From JABWBH01 sp964526695 (GTDB lineage: Bacteria > Planctomycetota > Phycisphaerae > UBA1845): a stretch of 64,000 nucleotides of DNA. The stretch's first letter is position 1. Every line of letters starts with the position of its first letter. The stretch spans positions 1 to 64,000 of the forward strand of contig CAZGJA010000040.1 of NCBI GenBank assembly GCA_964526695.1. Reading direction: 5' to 3'. Below, piece by piece: positions 9,148-18,509 of the stretch. The position numbers and the translations under genes are program-made. The notes beneath the pieces were generated by a model. The model worked only from the letters and a program-made list of their open reading frames with translations, made no database searches and was not told the origin of the DNA.

Positions 9148-10656
9148 CTACGGCGCCGAGAGCGTGTTGCGGAACCAGACGAGCGCGTCGTTGGTCAGCC
9201 CGGAAAGCCCGCTGCGATCCAGCGTGATGACGAGGTCATTGACCCCATCCGCGTCCAGGTCCGTCACCAGCACGGAGTGCGTCACCGTCGTTCCGGCGAT
9301 CTGCGGCGGCGCCACGTTCGGGTCCGTGGTCGGCGGCACGTCCGCGTTCGTGTCGCTCGGCTGATCGTCGATGATGAGGTTCTCGCTCCACTGCTCATAC
9401 ACGGAATCGGCCACCTGGAAGAACGCGATCCCGCCCTCCGCCGCGGCGATCACCTCCGGCTGCCCGTCGAGATCGAGGTCGGCGACGGCCAATCCCTGCG
9501 GCGTGCGCGAAACAAACTCCGCCAGCGTGTACACCTGCCACGGCACGTTCCGCGTCAGCGCCGGCGTCTGCGGGCCCTTGAACCACTGAATCACGCGCCC
9601 GCCGGTCGATCGCACGATCACATCGGAAACGCCGTCGCCGTCGAGATCGGCCACGTCAGCCACGTCCGCGGACGTGGCGACCTGCCCGATGGCATGAGAG
9701 CTCCACTCCGCGGCAAAGCCCTCCAGTCGCACGACGGGGTTGTTGAGCCAGCGCACGTTCATGCTGACGGCGTCCGGGCGCGTGGCGATCACGTCGGGGT
9801 CGCCGTCGCGGTCCACGTCGGTGAGCACGACGTCCTTGATGGCCGACGCCCGCGTCTCAAGCCCGGTGATCGCGGTGAACGGCGAGCGATACCGCTCCCA
9901 CTCGCCTCCGCGACGCGCGCGGCTCGGCGCCGGATTCGTGAACAACTCGACGCTGCCGGCGGAATCCTCTTCCGTGCCTTCCGTCTCCGGCACGCCGTTC
10001 AGCGCCAGCACGAGATCGACGTCTCCGTCGCCGTCCAGGTCGCCCGCTTCGATGTCGGTGTATCCGCCCACTTCCGGGTCGCTTCCGTCTCCGTCGGCGA
10101 CGCCCGGCAGATCGGTCTGTGTCAGCAGGATTTCCTGCCACTGGATCGGATCGGTGAGGTCGCCCAAGTCTTCCGGACCGAAGTACATGATGACCGCGCC
10201 GTCGAAGGTGACCGTCGTCGCGTCATCCAGATTGCGGCTCTTGGCGAGCAGCGCAATGTCCATGCGCCCATCCTCGTCGAAGTCGGCCACCTGAATGCCC
10301 GCCGTGGACGAGACGGGGATCGACCCGGCCAGAACCGTCGTTTCAAAGCTGATGTTGCCTTCGTCGTCCACGCGCTGCAGGTGGAACTGAAGCGGCTGCG
10401 ACTGCGCCCACGCCGTCACGAGATCGAGTCGCCCGTCGCCGTCGAGATCCGCGGCTTCGACGAACTGCGGCCCGGCCGTGTCCTCAGTGCGCGGATCGAC
10501 CTGAACGGCTTGGAAGTGGCTGAGCGTGCGCCCCGTGCTCAGGAAATCGTCCGAGGCGTCGCCGCTGAAGAAGTTCGAGAGGTCCCATCGGCAGCCCGCG
10601 ATGAGCACGCCGACGATCAGCCCGGTAATCCCCATTCTCCACAATCGCAGCTTCAT
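9148..10656 (-). CDS. FG-GAP / VCBS-repeat lipoprotein
   Basis: 502 residues. Signal peptide with lipobox LIAGC (Cys22), so it is probably anchored to a membrane. The rest is a calcium-type beta-propeller built from seven FG-GAP/VCBS units, each with a D-x-D-x-D-G-x-x-D loop: DLDGDGRLDLVTA, DFDEDGRMDIALL, DLDGDGDVDLVLA, DVDRDGDPDVIAT, DLDGDGVSDVIVR, DLDLDGQPEVIAA and DLDADGVNDLVIT. Such propellers bind Ca2+ and often support adhesion or scaffolding. The start is firm: GGAGG sits 8 bases before the ATG. No enzymatic residues are seen. Confidence 0.88.
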   Translation of the reverse strand: MKLRLWRMGITGLIVGVLIAGCRWDLSNFFSGDASDDFLSTGRTLSHFQAVQVDPRTEDTAGPQFVEAADLDGDGRLDLVTAWAQSQPLQFHLQRVDDEGNISFETTVLAGSIPVSSTAGIQVADFDEDGRMDIALLAKSRNLDDATTVTFDGAVIMYFGPEDLGDLTDPIQWQEILLTQTDLPGVADGDGSDPEVGGYTDIEAGDLDGDGDVDLVLALNGVPETEGTEEDSAGSVELFTNPAPSRARRGGEWERYRSPFTAITGLETRASAIKDVVLTDVDRDGDPDVIATRPDAVSMNVRWLNNPVVRLEGFAAEWSSHAIGQVATSADVADVADLDGDGVSDVIVRSTGGRVIQWFKGPQTPALTRNVPWQVYTLAEFVSRTPQGLAVADLDLDGQPEVIAAAEGGIAFFQVADSVYEQWSENLIIDDQPSDTNADVPPTTDPNVAPPQIAGTTVTHSVLVTDLDADGVNDLVITLDRSGLSGLTNDALVWFRNTLSAP

Positions 10657-10867
10657 CGACTCAACCTCCGATAAGGCGGGCTCGCGCGCCCTTCATGCAC
10701 TTCGCACCCTGCGTTATCGGTTGGGGTCCGGGAAGGCTTTGGCGGGCGGGCGGCGGAAACCGCGCAACGGCCGGACGGGCGTCCGATAGTTCGCCTTTGC
10801 CCCGTCGAGGGGTTTTCGCAACAATCCTCCGCAAGCGGCACGCCCGGTGGGCAGCCGATGCACAGGT

Positions 10868-12847
10868 ATGAACATCGGTTCGCAATCCAATGGAAGCGTG
10901 GCACTCCTCGACGCCCCCGTCGAGGTGCAACACACGACGGCGCGCCCCAAGACCGCCGGTGTAGGCGGCGCGGTGGCGTTCGGCGCTTTCATCGGGCTGA
11001 CCGCGGGGCTGCTGGTGGCGTACCGCGTCGCGTCGGACAACCGGCTTACCGGCGCGGACTGGCGCGCCCAGACGTGGGTGGTGGCCGGGGCGTATCTGTT
11101 GGGCGCGACGTTGGTATCCGCAGGCGCAGCGGTGATCGGATCATGGCTGGCGCGCGAACGGAACGGTGCAAGACAAGCCGGCGCGAAGCCCGGGCGAGCG
11201 GCCGTGATGGTGCTGGCGTGCTTCGCCGCGCTGGCGACCTACGGCGCATCGGGCTGGGCACTGGACAAGCTCGGCGCTCCGGGATCTGCGGTGCACGTCC
11301 TGCGATTCCTCCCCGCGCTGGCCGTTCTCGTGGGTGTCAACGTGATGGCACGCATGCTTGGCCCGCTCCTCGCTTTCGTGGCTCGCGTAAGAGTGCTCGG
11401 GCCATGCTCCGCGTGCCTCGTGCTTGCGTACATCGTCGCGTCGTCCGCGGCCGCCGGCGCGTGGTCGCGCAAGGTCGCGGAGGGCGAAACGCGCTTCGCG
11501 GAGACGACGCGGGCGCAGACGGCGACGAAGGACAAGCGCGTGCTGCTGATCGGCCTGGACGGCGCCTGCTGGGCGTATGTCGAAGCCATGATGCAGCGCG
11601 GCGAGCTGCCGGCGCTGAGCCGCCTGGCCGCCGAAGGCGTCGCCGGTCCCCTGAAGTCATTCCAGCCCACGCAGTCGCCGCTCATCTGGACGAGCATGGC
11701 CACCGGCGTGCCGCCCCACGTACACGGCGTCGAGAGTTTCACGGCCTACCGCCTGCCCGGCGTGAGCGATCCGATTCTCCAGCTCGCGCCCGGCACGGGC
11801 TTTCACAAGCTGCTGGACGCGGGCGAGGCGATGGGCCTCGTGCATCGCCAGCCGGTCACCGCGCGCTGCTGCCGCAAGCCGCGCGTCTGGGACATCCTCT
11901 CCGCCACCGGCGTGCCGTGCGCCGTGCTGGGCTGGTGGGCGACGTGGCCCGCGCGCGACCTCAACGGCGTGATGGTCACCGACACGTTCTTCTATGAGCG
12001 CCACGCGGCGCGCCTCGGCGAGTCGGGCGCGGAGGGCGCCACGGGCACGGTCAGCCCCGCCCCGCTGCTGAAAGACCTCGCGGCCCTTCGCGTGAACACG
12101 TCGGACCTGACGAACGAGGACGTGCGGCGATTCATGGACGTTTCCGACAAGCAGCTCCGCGCGATGCACGCAGGGCGCTACGACTCCGACCTGATCGAGA
12201 GCGAGTTTCTCTTCCTGCTGGCGATGGACCGGACGTATCGCAACGTGGCCGTTCACCTCATGAAGAGCGCGGAGGAGCTGCGGTTCGTCACCGTGTACCT
12301 TCGCGGCATCGACATCCTCTGCCATGCCGCGCTGCGCCATGGGACGCCGCTCGATCGACCGCCCGGCAACGGCCCTTATTCCGACGCCGTGCGGCGGTAT
12401 TACCTGTACTCCGACTCGCTGGTGCAGGAATTGCTTGACGCGGCGGGCGAAGACACGACGGTCATCCTCGTCTCCGACCACGGCTTCGAGCGGCAGGGCG
12501 ACGGCACGTTCGGGCACGACGAAGCCCCCGACGGCGTGATGTTCGCGCGCGGCGAGCCGTTCCGCGTGGGCGAACGCATCACCGGGGCGACCGTTTATGA
12601 CGTGATGCCGACGCTGCTGCACCTGTACGGGCTTGCCACGCCGGAGGACGGCAAGGGTCGCGCCCTGACGCACCTGATGCGCGAGACTGAAACATTGCAG
12701 CAGGCGCCGCGCCGCGTCGCCACCTACGGCTACCACCTCTCCCCCATCGTCGGAGGCGCCGCCTCGCCCGGCGATCAGGAGGCCGTCAAACGCCTGCGGG
12801 CGCTGGGCTACCTCGACAAGGAAGGCCAGGAAGGCGACGACGAGTAG
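10868..12847 (+). CDS. Membrane-anchored alkaline phosphatase-superfamily phosphodiesterase
   Basis: 659 residues. N-terminal 190 residues contain about five membrane helices (for example VAFGAFIGLTAGLLVAYRV and TWVVAGAYLLGATLVSAGA). The remaining part is a type I phosphodiesterase/nucleotide pyrophosphatase domain. VLLIGLDGACW carries the first metal Asp, the SPLIWTSMATGVPPHVHGV segment carries the nucleophile Thr, and VSDHGFE carries the second metal pair. Relatives hydrolyse phosphodiesters or transfer phospho-groups to lipids or glycans; the substrate is unknown here. An ATG at 10868 was preferred to a GTG at 10847. Neither has a strong Shine-Dalgarno site. Confidence 0.85.
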   Translation: MNIGSQSNGSVALLDAPVEVQHTTARPKTAGVGGAVAFGAFIGLTAGLLVAYRVASDNRLTGADWRAQTWVVAGAYLLGATLVSAGAAVIGSWLARERNGARQAGAKPGRAAVMVLACFAALATYGASGWALDKLGAPGSAVHVLRFLPALAVLVGVNVMARMLGPLLAFVARVRVLGPCSACLVLAYIVASSAAAGAWSRKVAEGETRFAETTRAQTATKDKRVLLIGLDGACWAYVEAMMQRGELPALSRLAAEGVAGPLKSFQPTQSPLIWTSMATGVPPHVHGVESFTAYRLPGVSDPILQLAPGTGFHKLLDAGEAMGLVHRQPVTARCCRKPRVWDILSATGVPCAVLGWWATWPARDLNGVMVTDTFFYERHAARLGESGAEGATGTVSPAPLLKDLAALRVNTSDLTNEDVRRFMDVSDKQLRAMHAGRYDSDLIESEFLFLLAMDRTYRNVAVHLMKSAEELRFVTVYLRGIDILCHAALRHGTPLDRPPGNGPYSDAVRRYYLYSDSLVQELLDAAGEDTTVILVSDHGFERQGDGTFGHDEAPDGVMFARGEPFRVGERITGATVYDVMPTLLHLYGLATPEDGKGRALTHLMRETETLQQAPRRVATYGYHLSPIVGGAASPGDQEAVKRLRALGYLDKEGQEGDDE

Positions 12848-12934
12848 CGAGACTGGGGCGGTCGAACCGGCGTGGCGCGAATTGCCTTCGACATCGCGCA
12901 GGATCGCGTCGGCCGCAGCGTCGAGTGCAATCAG

Positions 12935-13070
12935 GTCGGCTTACGCATGGCGCAGGATCAGGTCGGCTTCAGCCGACCGGCGCTTGCCACCCGGCTTCAG
13001 CGGGTGGTTCCAGGCCACGCAAGTCCGAATCAGCCGGCTTCAGCCGGTCTTGCGATCCGGGATTCCGCAC
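12935..13070. repeat. Array of CGGCTTCAGCCG hairpins
   Basis: At least four short palindromes in a row: GGTCGGCTTCAGCCGACC, CCCGGCTTCAGCGGGTGG, and GCCGGCTTCAGCCGGT near 13031-13046, plus a partial one. All share a TTCA loop. Rest of 12848-13427 holds only this array and the repeat at 13213. Confidence 0.75.
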
Positions 13071-13212
13071 GCTGACGACGAATGATCGGCATGCACCCAC
13101 CGCCACGGCGCGGCAAAAGCTGCAGCGTTTCCTGAGTCTCCTTGCCTGGCCGCCCTCTTCCGCGCGATGTGCCTTGGTGCAGAACCTCACAAGTGTCGCG
13201 TCGCAAGCACGT

Positions 13213-13284
13213 CAGAGCCTCGCCCGTAGGGAAGCGGTTTCGCCGCACGCAGGACCGTCCGCTCCCTCACGGTCGCGGCTCTGA
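13213..13284. repeat. CAGAGCC...GGCTCTG inverted repeat (family B)
   Basis: A diverged left arm CAGAGCCTCGCCCGTAGGGA and a conserved right arm CCTCACGGTCGCGGCTCTGA enclose about 30 bases. Same family as 8988-9130 and 37456-37546. Confidence 0.8.
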
Positions 13285-13427
13285 CAAGATGCGATGCTCA
13301 CGAGACATTACACGAGCGCAAGAGCTGCCCCTTTCAGGCCGAATCAACTGATGACCCGGGTGCGCCGATACCTTATCGGGCGGGTCGAAGCCCCTGCGGA
13401 CCTGCCCCGGAAACGCGAAAGAGCCGC

Positions 13428-15242
13428 ATGAACCCAAAGCCTGACATTCTCGCTGCCGCATGTTCAGCCGCAGGCGACGGCTCGCCGAACCCCATCGCTT
13501 GGTCCTCGAAGCAAGGGGCAGCGGTTGCACGATCGGCGCGATGGCGTGAGCTGGCTTGGCTCCTTCCGGTTCTCCTCCTCGCCGGTTACCTCCGGCTGGA
13601 CGGCATTCAGCAGACGAGCGTGCGTTACTGTGACGGAAGCTGGTACGCCGCGGACGCCCGAGTGTGGCATCGCTGCGCCCGCGTCGCGCTGGATCCGGTC
13701 ACCTGGGGCGGGCTGCTCACCGCTGACAAGGCGCTGCTGCGCCATCAGGTCGCCGTGCACGGACTGGACTTCTCCGAGCGCTACTACAAACCGTCGCAGG
13801 GATACACGTTCCTCGTCGCCGCCATGATGTTCCTCGTGGGCGACACCCCGGCCGCGGCGCCGACGACCAATGCGTGGATGAGCACGCTGGCCGTGGTCGT
13901 GGCGTATCTGCTGGCGCGGCGGTTCTTTGATCGCGGAGTCGCATGGGTGGCCGCGCTGCTGCTGGCGATCTGCCCGTACGACGTGGTGTACGCTCGCGCC
14001 GACCTGGCGGACGCCGCGGCAACGTTTTTCCTGCTCGCCGGCACGTGCGCCTGGGTCTGGCAGCTTCCCGCGCCGGCGCCTTCGCGGCTGCGGCTGATCT
14101 TCACGGGCACGCTCTTCGGCTACGCGCTGACGTGTCATTATCGCAGCCTCCACCTGCCGCTCCTGCTGGGTGCACTGGATATCCTGCGATGCCTCAAGCA
14201 CGGGGAGTCTGAGACGCCGCCACCGCTCGCACGCCTTCGGGCGCTCGCCCGACGATGGGTGTGGATCGGCGCCGGACTGCTCATTCCCGCGCTGTGCATC
14301 GAAGCGGTCTTCCAAGCCGGTGCGCTCGCCGCGCGCATCGCCGACGGCTGGAGTCCCCTCCAATCCTACGTCATCACCGGCATCATCTGCGTCCGGAGCC
14401 ACATCGGGCAGGAGACCGCGGGCCTGTTTTTCCCGTGGGCCTCTGCCACCTTCGCTGGGTACTTCCGGTTCTGGCTGGGGCTGCCCCTGCTGCTGCTGGC
14501 CCTGCTCGGCTCGGGCGCGACCCTGCGACGGAGAATGGAAACGTGGATCGTCTGGATCGCACCCGTTGCCACGCTGTTCCTGCTGATGTTTCAGCGAGCG
14601 CATGTGGCGCGGGCGATGTCGTGCACCGTTCCGTTCGTTTGCCTGGCCGCCGCGCTGGGCGCATGGACGCTGGCGCGGTGGTTGGCGCGCGACCGGCAGC
14701 GCGCGAGCGCTTGCCTGTTGGCGGTTCTGCTGGTCGCCTCGGCCCTCCATGGCGCGCAACATGCTTACCGCCTGTCGCAGCACCGGGGCGACATGCAGCG
14801 GGCCTGTGAACGGATCGCAAGGCTCGACGGCCTGACGGTCGTCCCCAACGAGATGATCTATCGCATCCACACCGAGACGCGGGGCATGCGCCCGCTGGGG
14901 GGCGAGTTGCTTCCCCGTGAGAGCGCCGATACCTCCCTCGCCTGGCTGGAAGCGCGCGGCGTGCGCTACTTCGTCACCGATCCGCAGTGCTGGCATCACG
15001 CGCCTTTGACCGACGAGTTCCGCTTCTGGGAAGGGATCGAGAAGCACCTGCGGCAGCACGCCGTCCTCATCGCCGAGTACCCGCACCTGGCGGATTACCG
15101 GTGGGAGTTCCTCGCGGAGGCGGGCAAGACGGCCAACTACGGCAAGATGGTCCGCAACGACGGCGGACCGATCCGCATCTACGACCTCGCGCCGCTGTAC
15201 GCCTCGCGCCTCAGCGCGCAAACCGCCGCTTCCACTCCGTAA
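13428..15242 (+). CDS. GT39-type membrane glycosyltransferase (ArnT/PMT-like)
   Basis: 604 residues with about ten membrane helices. After a 35-residue soluble N-terminus the first helix LAWLLPVLLLAGYLRLDGI leads to a periplasmic loop, as in PMT_2/GT39 enzymes, which use polyprenyl-phosphate sugars to glycosylate proteins or lipids. The motif YDVVYARADLADAAATFFL matches the family's 'P....RYA..D....F' region, and HYRSLHLPLLLG follows. The last 120 residues are soluble and contain GVRYFVTDPQCW. The 3' end overlaps the convergent mutS gene by 32 bases. The acceptor is unknown. Confidence 0.83.
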   Translation: MNPKPDILAAACSAAGDGSPNPIAWSSKQGAAVARSARWRELAWLLPVLLLAGYLRLDGIQQTSVRYCDGSWYAADARVWHRCARVALDPVTWGGLLTADKALLRHQVAVHGLDFSERYYKPSQGYTFLVAAMMFLVGDTPAAAPTTNAWMSTLAVVVAYLLARRFFDRGVAWVAALLLAICPYDVVYARADLADAAATFFLLAGTCAWVWQLPAPAPSRLRLIFTGTLFGYALTCHYRSLHLPLLLGALDILRCLKHGESETPPPLARLRALARRWVWIGAGLLIPALCIEAVFQAGALAARIADGWSPLQSYVITGIICVRSHIGQETAGLFFPWASATFAGYFRFWLGLPLLLLALLGSGATLRRRMETWIVWIAPVATLFLLMFQRAHVARAMSCTVPFVCLAAALGAWTLARWLARDRQRASACLLAVLLVASALHGAQHAYRLSQHRGDMQRACERIARLDGLTVVPNEMIYRIHTETRGMRPLGGELLPRESADTSLAWLEARGVRYFVTDPQCWHHAPLTDEFRFWEGIEKHLRQHAVLIAEYPHLADYRWEFLAEAGKTANYGKMVRNDGGPIRIYDLAPLYASRLSAQTAASTP

Positions 15243-18078
15243 GCCGCTGCAACGCCTCCATCGGCGTGAGGCGGTCCGGGTCCAGCTCGCGCAGCGCCGT
15301 CAGCAACTCGTCACCCGGATCGCTGAAGAGCGCAAGCTGGCCGTCGTCGCGCGACTTCTTCGCGGCGCGATGAGGATGCGTGCCCTTGCGCTCGAAGCCC
15401 AACTGAAGCTCCTCCAGAATCTCGATGCTGCGGCGGATGACCGCGGCCGGAATGCCTGCCAGACGCGCGACGTGGACACCGTAGCTCTTGTCCGCGCCGC
15501 CTTCGACAATGCGGTGAAGGAAGACGATGGAGGGATGATCGACCGTGGGTGCGGCACCGGCTGACAGCGGCTCGGAGAGCCGCTGGACCCGTGGCAGCTC
15601 GGAGAGCTGCCCCACCGGTGGCAGCTCACAGAGCTGCCCCACCTCGCGCACGGCCACGTTGTAGTTCTTCACGCCCTTGAGAAGCTCCGCCAGCTCGGTC
15701 AGCTCGTGATAGTGCGTGGCCACCAGCGTGCGGCATTTCGTCTCGCTCGCCAGATGCTCCGTGATCGCCCAGGCCAGCGACAGCCCGTCGAACGTGCTCG
15801 TGCCGCGCCCCAGCTCGTCCAGAATCACCAGCGAATCCCGCGTCGCGTTGCGCAGGATGTTCGCCGCTTCCGTCATCTCGACCATGAATGTCGATTGCCC
15901 TCGCATGATCTCGTCCGACGCGCCCACCCGCGCGAACACGCGGTCCACCGGCGAAAACGTCATCGACGACGCCGGCACGAACGATCCCGTCTGCGCCATC
16001 AGCGTCAGCAGCGCCACCTGCCGGATGTACGTGCTCTTGCCGGCCATGTTCGGACCCGTGATGACGAAGACCCGCGCCTCGGGGCCCGTCATCACCGTGT
16101 CGTTGGCGACGAACTCCTCCGCCAGCAGCGCGTCGAGCACCGGATGCCGCCCGTCGCGGATCTCCAGTTGCACGCCGTCCGTCATGCGCGGCCGCACGTA
16201 ACGCCGGTCCACCGCCAGCTCCGCCAGCCCCGCCGCGACATCCAGCCGACCCAGCGCGTCCGACAGCCGCAGCAGCGCCGTCGCCCGCGCGGCCGTCTGC
16301 TTCCGCACCTCCTCGAAAAGCTGGGCCTCCAGGTCATGCGCCCGCTGCTCCGCGGTGAGCACTTCGTCCTCGAACTTCTTCAACTCCTCCGTGACGTAGC
16401 GCTCGGCGTTCTTCACCGTCTGGCGGCGGATGTAATGCGGCGGCACGCGGTCGCGGTTGGGGTTCGTGATTTCGATGTAGTAGCCGAAAACGTGGTTGTA
16501 GCTGACCTTGAGCTTCTCGATGCCCGTCTCCTCGGCCTGGCGGCGCTGATACTCCGCCAGCCACGTCTGCCCGTCGCGGCTGATGGCGTAGAGCCGGTCC
16601 AGCTCGGCGTGGTAGCCGTCGGCGATGATGCCGCCTTCGCGCGTCGAGAGCGGAGCGTCGTCGCGGATCGCCCGCCGCAGGAGCAACGCCAGCTCCTCGA
16701 AGCCCGACAGGTCGCGCCGCGCGTCCTCCAGAAACGCGGGCAGAAGCTCGCCCAGCGCCGCCGTGATCGTCGGCAGCGCGTTAAGCGTCCGCCCCAGCGC
16801 CTTCACGTCGCGCGGCGTCGCCCTCGCCAGCGCCACGCGCGACGCGATGCGCTCCACGTCCGCGGCCGCACGCAGCACCTCGCGCAGTCGCTGCCGCGCG
16901 CCGTGCTCCGCCACAAGATGCGCCACAGCGTCCTGTCTCACGATGATGGCCTGCTCGTCGCGCAGCGGAGACGCCAGCCACCGCCGCAGCGTCCGCCCGC
17001 CCATCGCGTGAACTGTCCGGTCCACCGCGTGCAGCAGGCTCCCCTCGCGCGCCGCTCCGCGCAGCGTCTGCGTGATCTCCAGCGAGCGCCACGTGCTCTG
17101 GTCGATCTGCACGTACTCCCGCCCCACCCGCCGCGTCAGCGTGGACAGATGCTCCACCTGGCAGCGCTGCGTCTCGCGCAGATAGCGCACGATCGCCCCG
17201 GCCGCGCACAGCGACGCGTCCATCTCCGCAAAGCCGAACCCCGAAAGCGTGGCCACGCTGAAATGCTCGAGCAGCGTCCGCTCCGCATGGTGCAGCGCGA
17301 ACTCGTGCGCCGCGCGCCGCGTCAGCGTGGCGGGAAAAAGCTGCCGCAGTTGCTCGACGATCTCGACGGCCGGGTTGCCCGGCGCGTCTTCGACGAGAAT
17401 CTCGGCGGGCTGAAGCCGCGACAGCTCGTCCACCAGCGCCTCGCGCGCCACCTCCAGCACCTCAAACCGCCCGCCCACCAGCTCCACAACCGCCACGCCG
17501 ACCTCACCGGTCCGCAGGCACAAAGCCGCCAGCACGTTGCTCTCGCGATCCTTCAGCAACCGATCATCCGTCAGCGTGCCGGCCGTGACGATGCGCGAAA
17601 CGTCGCGCTTGATCAGCCCCTTGGCGAAGCGCGGATCCTCGAGCTGCTCCGAGATCGCGACCTTGTATCCCGCCTTCACGAGCCGCGCGAGATAGCTGTC
17701 CAGCGCGTGATGGGGGATGCCGGCCATCGGCACCGGGTTCTCGCCTTTGTCGCGGCTGGTCAGGGCAATGCCCAGCACGCGGGCGCACAGCACGGCGTCC
17801 TCGAAGAACGTCTCGTAAAAGTCGCCCATCCGGAACAGGAGAATCGCGTCCCCCACGGCGCGCTTCTGCTCGACATACTGCCGCATCGCCGGCGTCAGGC
17901 TGCCGGCCGCGGCGTCCGCCGCGCGACGAACCTTGGGCTGTGGGACCGCAGGCGCCGTAGCCTCCGACGCGGGAGTCGCAGCCTCAGTGGCGGGAGCCAC
18001 AACCTCCGCTGCGGGAGTCGCGGCATTCGCCGCGGCGCCAAGCTCGACCGGGATCTTCTGCACCGGGGTAGTCGCCAT
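15211..18078 (-). CDS. mutS: DNA mismatch repair ATPase MutS, with N-terminal extension and a repeat-derived insert
   Basis: 955 residues versus about 850-880 in most bacteria. The mismatch-binding motif GDFYETFF is present near residue 85, Walker A is GPNMAGKSTYIRQ and Walker B is VILDELGRGTSTFDG. The protein recognises mismatches and loops and recruits MutL. Two oddities account for the length. First, about 60 Ala/Pro-rich residues precede the normal MutS start; they are coded by a 21-bp tandem repeat at 17960-18022. Second, about 33 residues (GQLCELPPVGQLSELPRV and following) lie between NYNVAVREV and SIVFLHRIVEGGADKSYGV, coded by three DNA palindromes at 15565-15638. Both are in frame and all core motifs are intact, so the gene should be functional. 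The start ATG at 18078 is one option; an internal Met just before RQYVEQKRAVGD is another. Confidence 0.96.
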   Translation of the reverse strand: MATTPVQKIPVELGAAANAATPAAEVVAPATEAATPASEATAPAVPQPKVRRAADAAAGSLTPAMRQYVEQKRAVGDAILLFRMGDFYETFFEDAVLCARVLGIALTSRDKGENPVPMAGIPHHALDSYLARLVKAGYKVAISEQLEDPRFAKGLIKRDVSRIVTAGTLTDDRLLKDRESNVLAALCLRTGEVGVAVVELVGGRFEVLEVAREALVDELSRLQPAEILVEDAPGNPAVEIVEQLRQLFPATLTRRAAHEFALHHAERTLLEHFSVATLSGFGFAEMDASLCAAGAIVRYLRETQRCQVEHLSTLTRRVGREYVQIDQSTWRSLEITQTLRGAAREGSLLHAVDRTVHAMGGRTLRRWLASPLRDEQAIIVRQDAVAHLVAEHGARQRLREVLRAAADVERIASRVALARATPRDVKALGRTLNALPTITAALGELLPAFLEDARRDLSGFEELALLLRRAIRDDAPLSTREGGIIADGYHAELDRLYAISRDGQTWLAEYQRRQAEETGIEKLKVSYNHVFGYYIEITNPNRDRVPPHYIRRQTVKNAERYVTEELKKFEDEVLTAEQRAHDLEAQLFEEVRKQTAARATALLRLSDALGRLDVAAGLAELAVDRRYVRPRMTDGVQLEIRDGRHPVLDALLAEEFVANDTVMTGPEARVFVITGPNMAGKSTYIRQVALLTLMAQTGSFVPASSMTFSPVDRVFARVGASDEIMRGQSTFMVEMTEAANILRNATRDSLVILDELGRGTSTFDGLSLAWAITEHLASETKCRTLVATHYHELTELAELLKGVKNYNVAVREVGQLCELPPVGQLSELPRVQRLSEPLSAGAAPTVDHPSIVFLHRIVEGGADKSYGVHVARLAGIPAAVIRRSIEILEELQLGFERKGTHPHRAAKKSRDDGQLALFSDPGDELLTALRELDPDRLTPMEALQRLTEWKRRFAR
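15565..15638. repeat. Three palindromes inside mutS (family F)
   Basis: Perfect stems of 9, 8 and 8 bp with 3-base loops: CAGCGGCTC/GAGCCGCTG (15565-15585), GGCAGCTC/GAGCTGCC (15593-15611) and again GGCAGCTC/GAGCTGCC (15620-15638). The last two are separated by CCACCGGT. All are read through in frame. Confidence 0.9.
17960..18022. repeat. 21-bp tandem repeat, three units, in the 5' end of mutS
   Basis: Units at 17960-17980, 17981-18001 and 18002-18022 share the core GCGGGAGTCGC or GCGGGAGCCAC. They code the PASEATA / PATEAAT / PAAEVVA segments of the MutS extension. Confidence 0.85.
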
Positions 18079-18177
18079 GCCGGTGAATCTACCCCCCACG
18101 GCAGGGACGGCAAACAGACCGAGCGGGCTGTGCACATGTGGAGGGTATAGAAGTCCGTGGTGAAAAGGACTTTTGCT

Positions 18178-18405
18178 TGGGGGACCGGCTTTCCAGCCGG
18201 TCATTTGCCGGGAATCACGATGCGGTCGGGGGGTGAAAAGCCCGACCCGCAGACTTCCACCCCGGGCTTATAGGGGTCATTCGCCCTGCGCACCGCGTAG
18301 GGCGGCCTATGCCCGCCGAATCCCATCACACGTCCGCCACGGCGGGCGTAGCCCTCCCTACGAAAGCCCCAGGCCCGCCGCCCGGCGGCGCTGCTTCCCC
18401 GGACA
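18178..18405. repeat. Mixed palindromic repeats upstream of a lipoprotein gene
   Basis: GGGACCGGCTTTCCAGCCGG hairpin at about 18180-18203 (similar hairpins near 58850-58915), then inverted GTAGGGCGGCCTATGCCCGC and GGCGGGCGTAGCCCTCCCTA around 18297-18361. No gene in 18079-18509. Confidence 0.6.
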
Positions 18406-18423
18406 CGTGCCCGCGGGTACAAT
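18395..18423 (+). promoter_or_regulatory. Possible sigma-70 promoter for the 18510 gene
   Basis: TTCCCC, 17-base spacer, TACAAT at 18418-18423; about 86 bases before the start codon. The -35 is weak (3 of 6). Confidence 0.4.
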
Positions 18424-18509
18424 GCCCCTCGTTCGATCCCAGGCAGCGCCGAGGGCGCGCGTGTGTCCGCCGATCGGCTGCACAGCCCACGAGTCATGGA
18501 GGTTCAACC

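Noticed and set aside
15706..18150. Open frame of 814 codons on the + strand across mutS
   Set aside because: It lies opposite the strongly supported mutS, is very rich in Arg and His, and has no family motif: a shadow of high-GC coding DNA.
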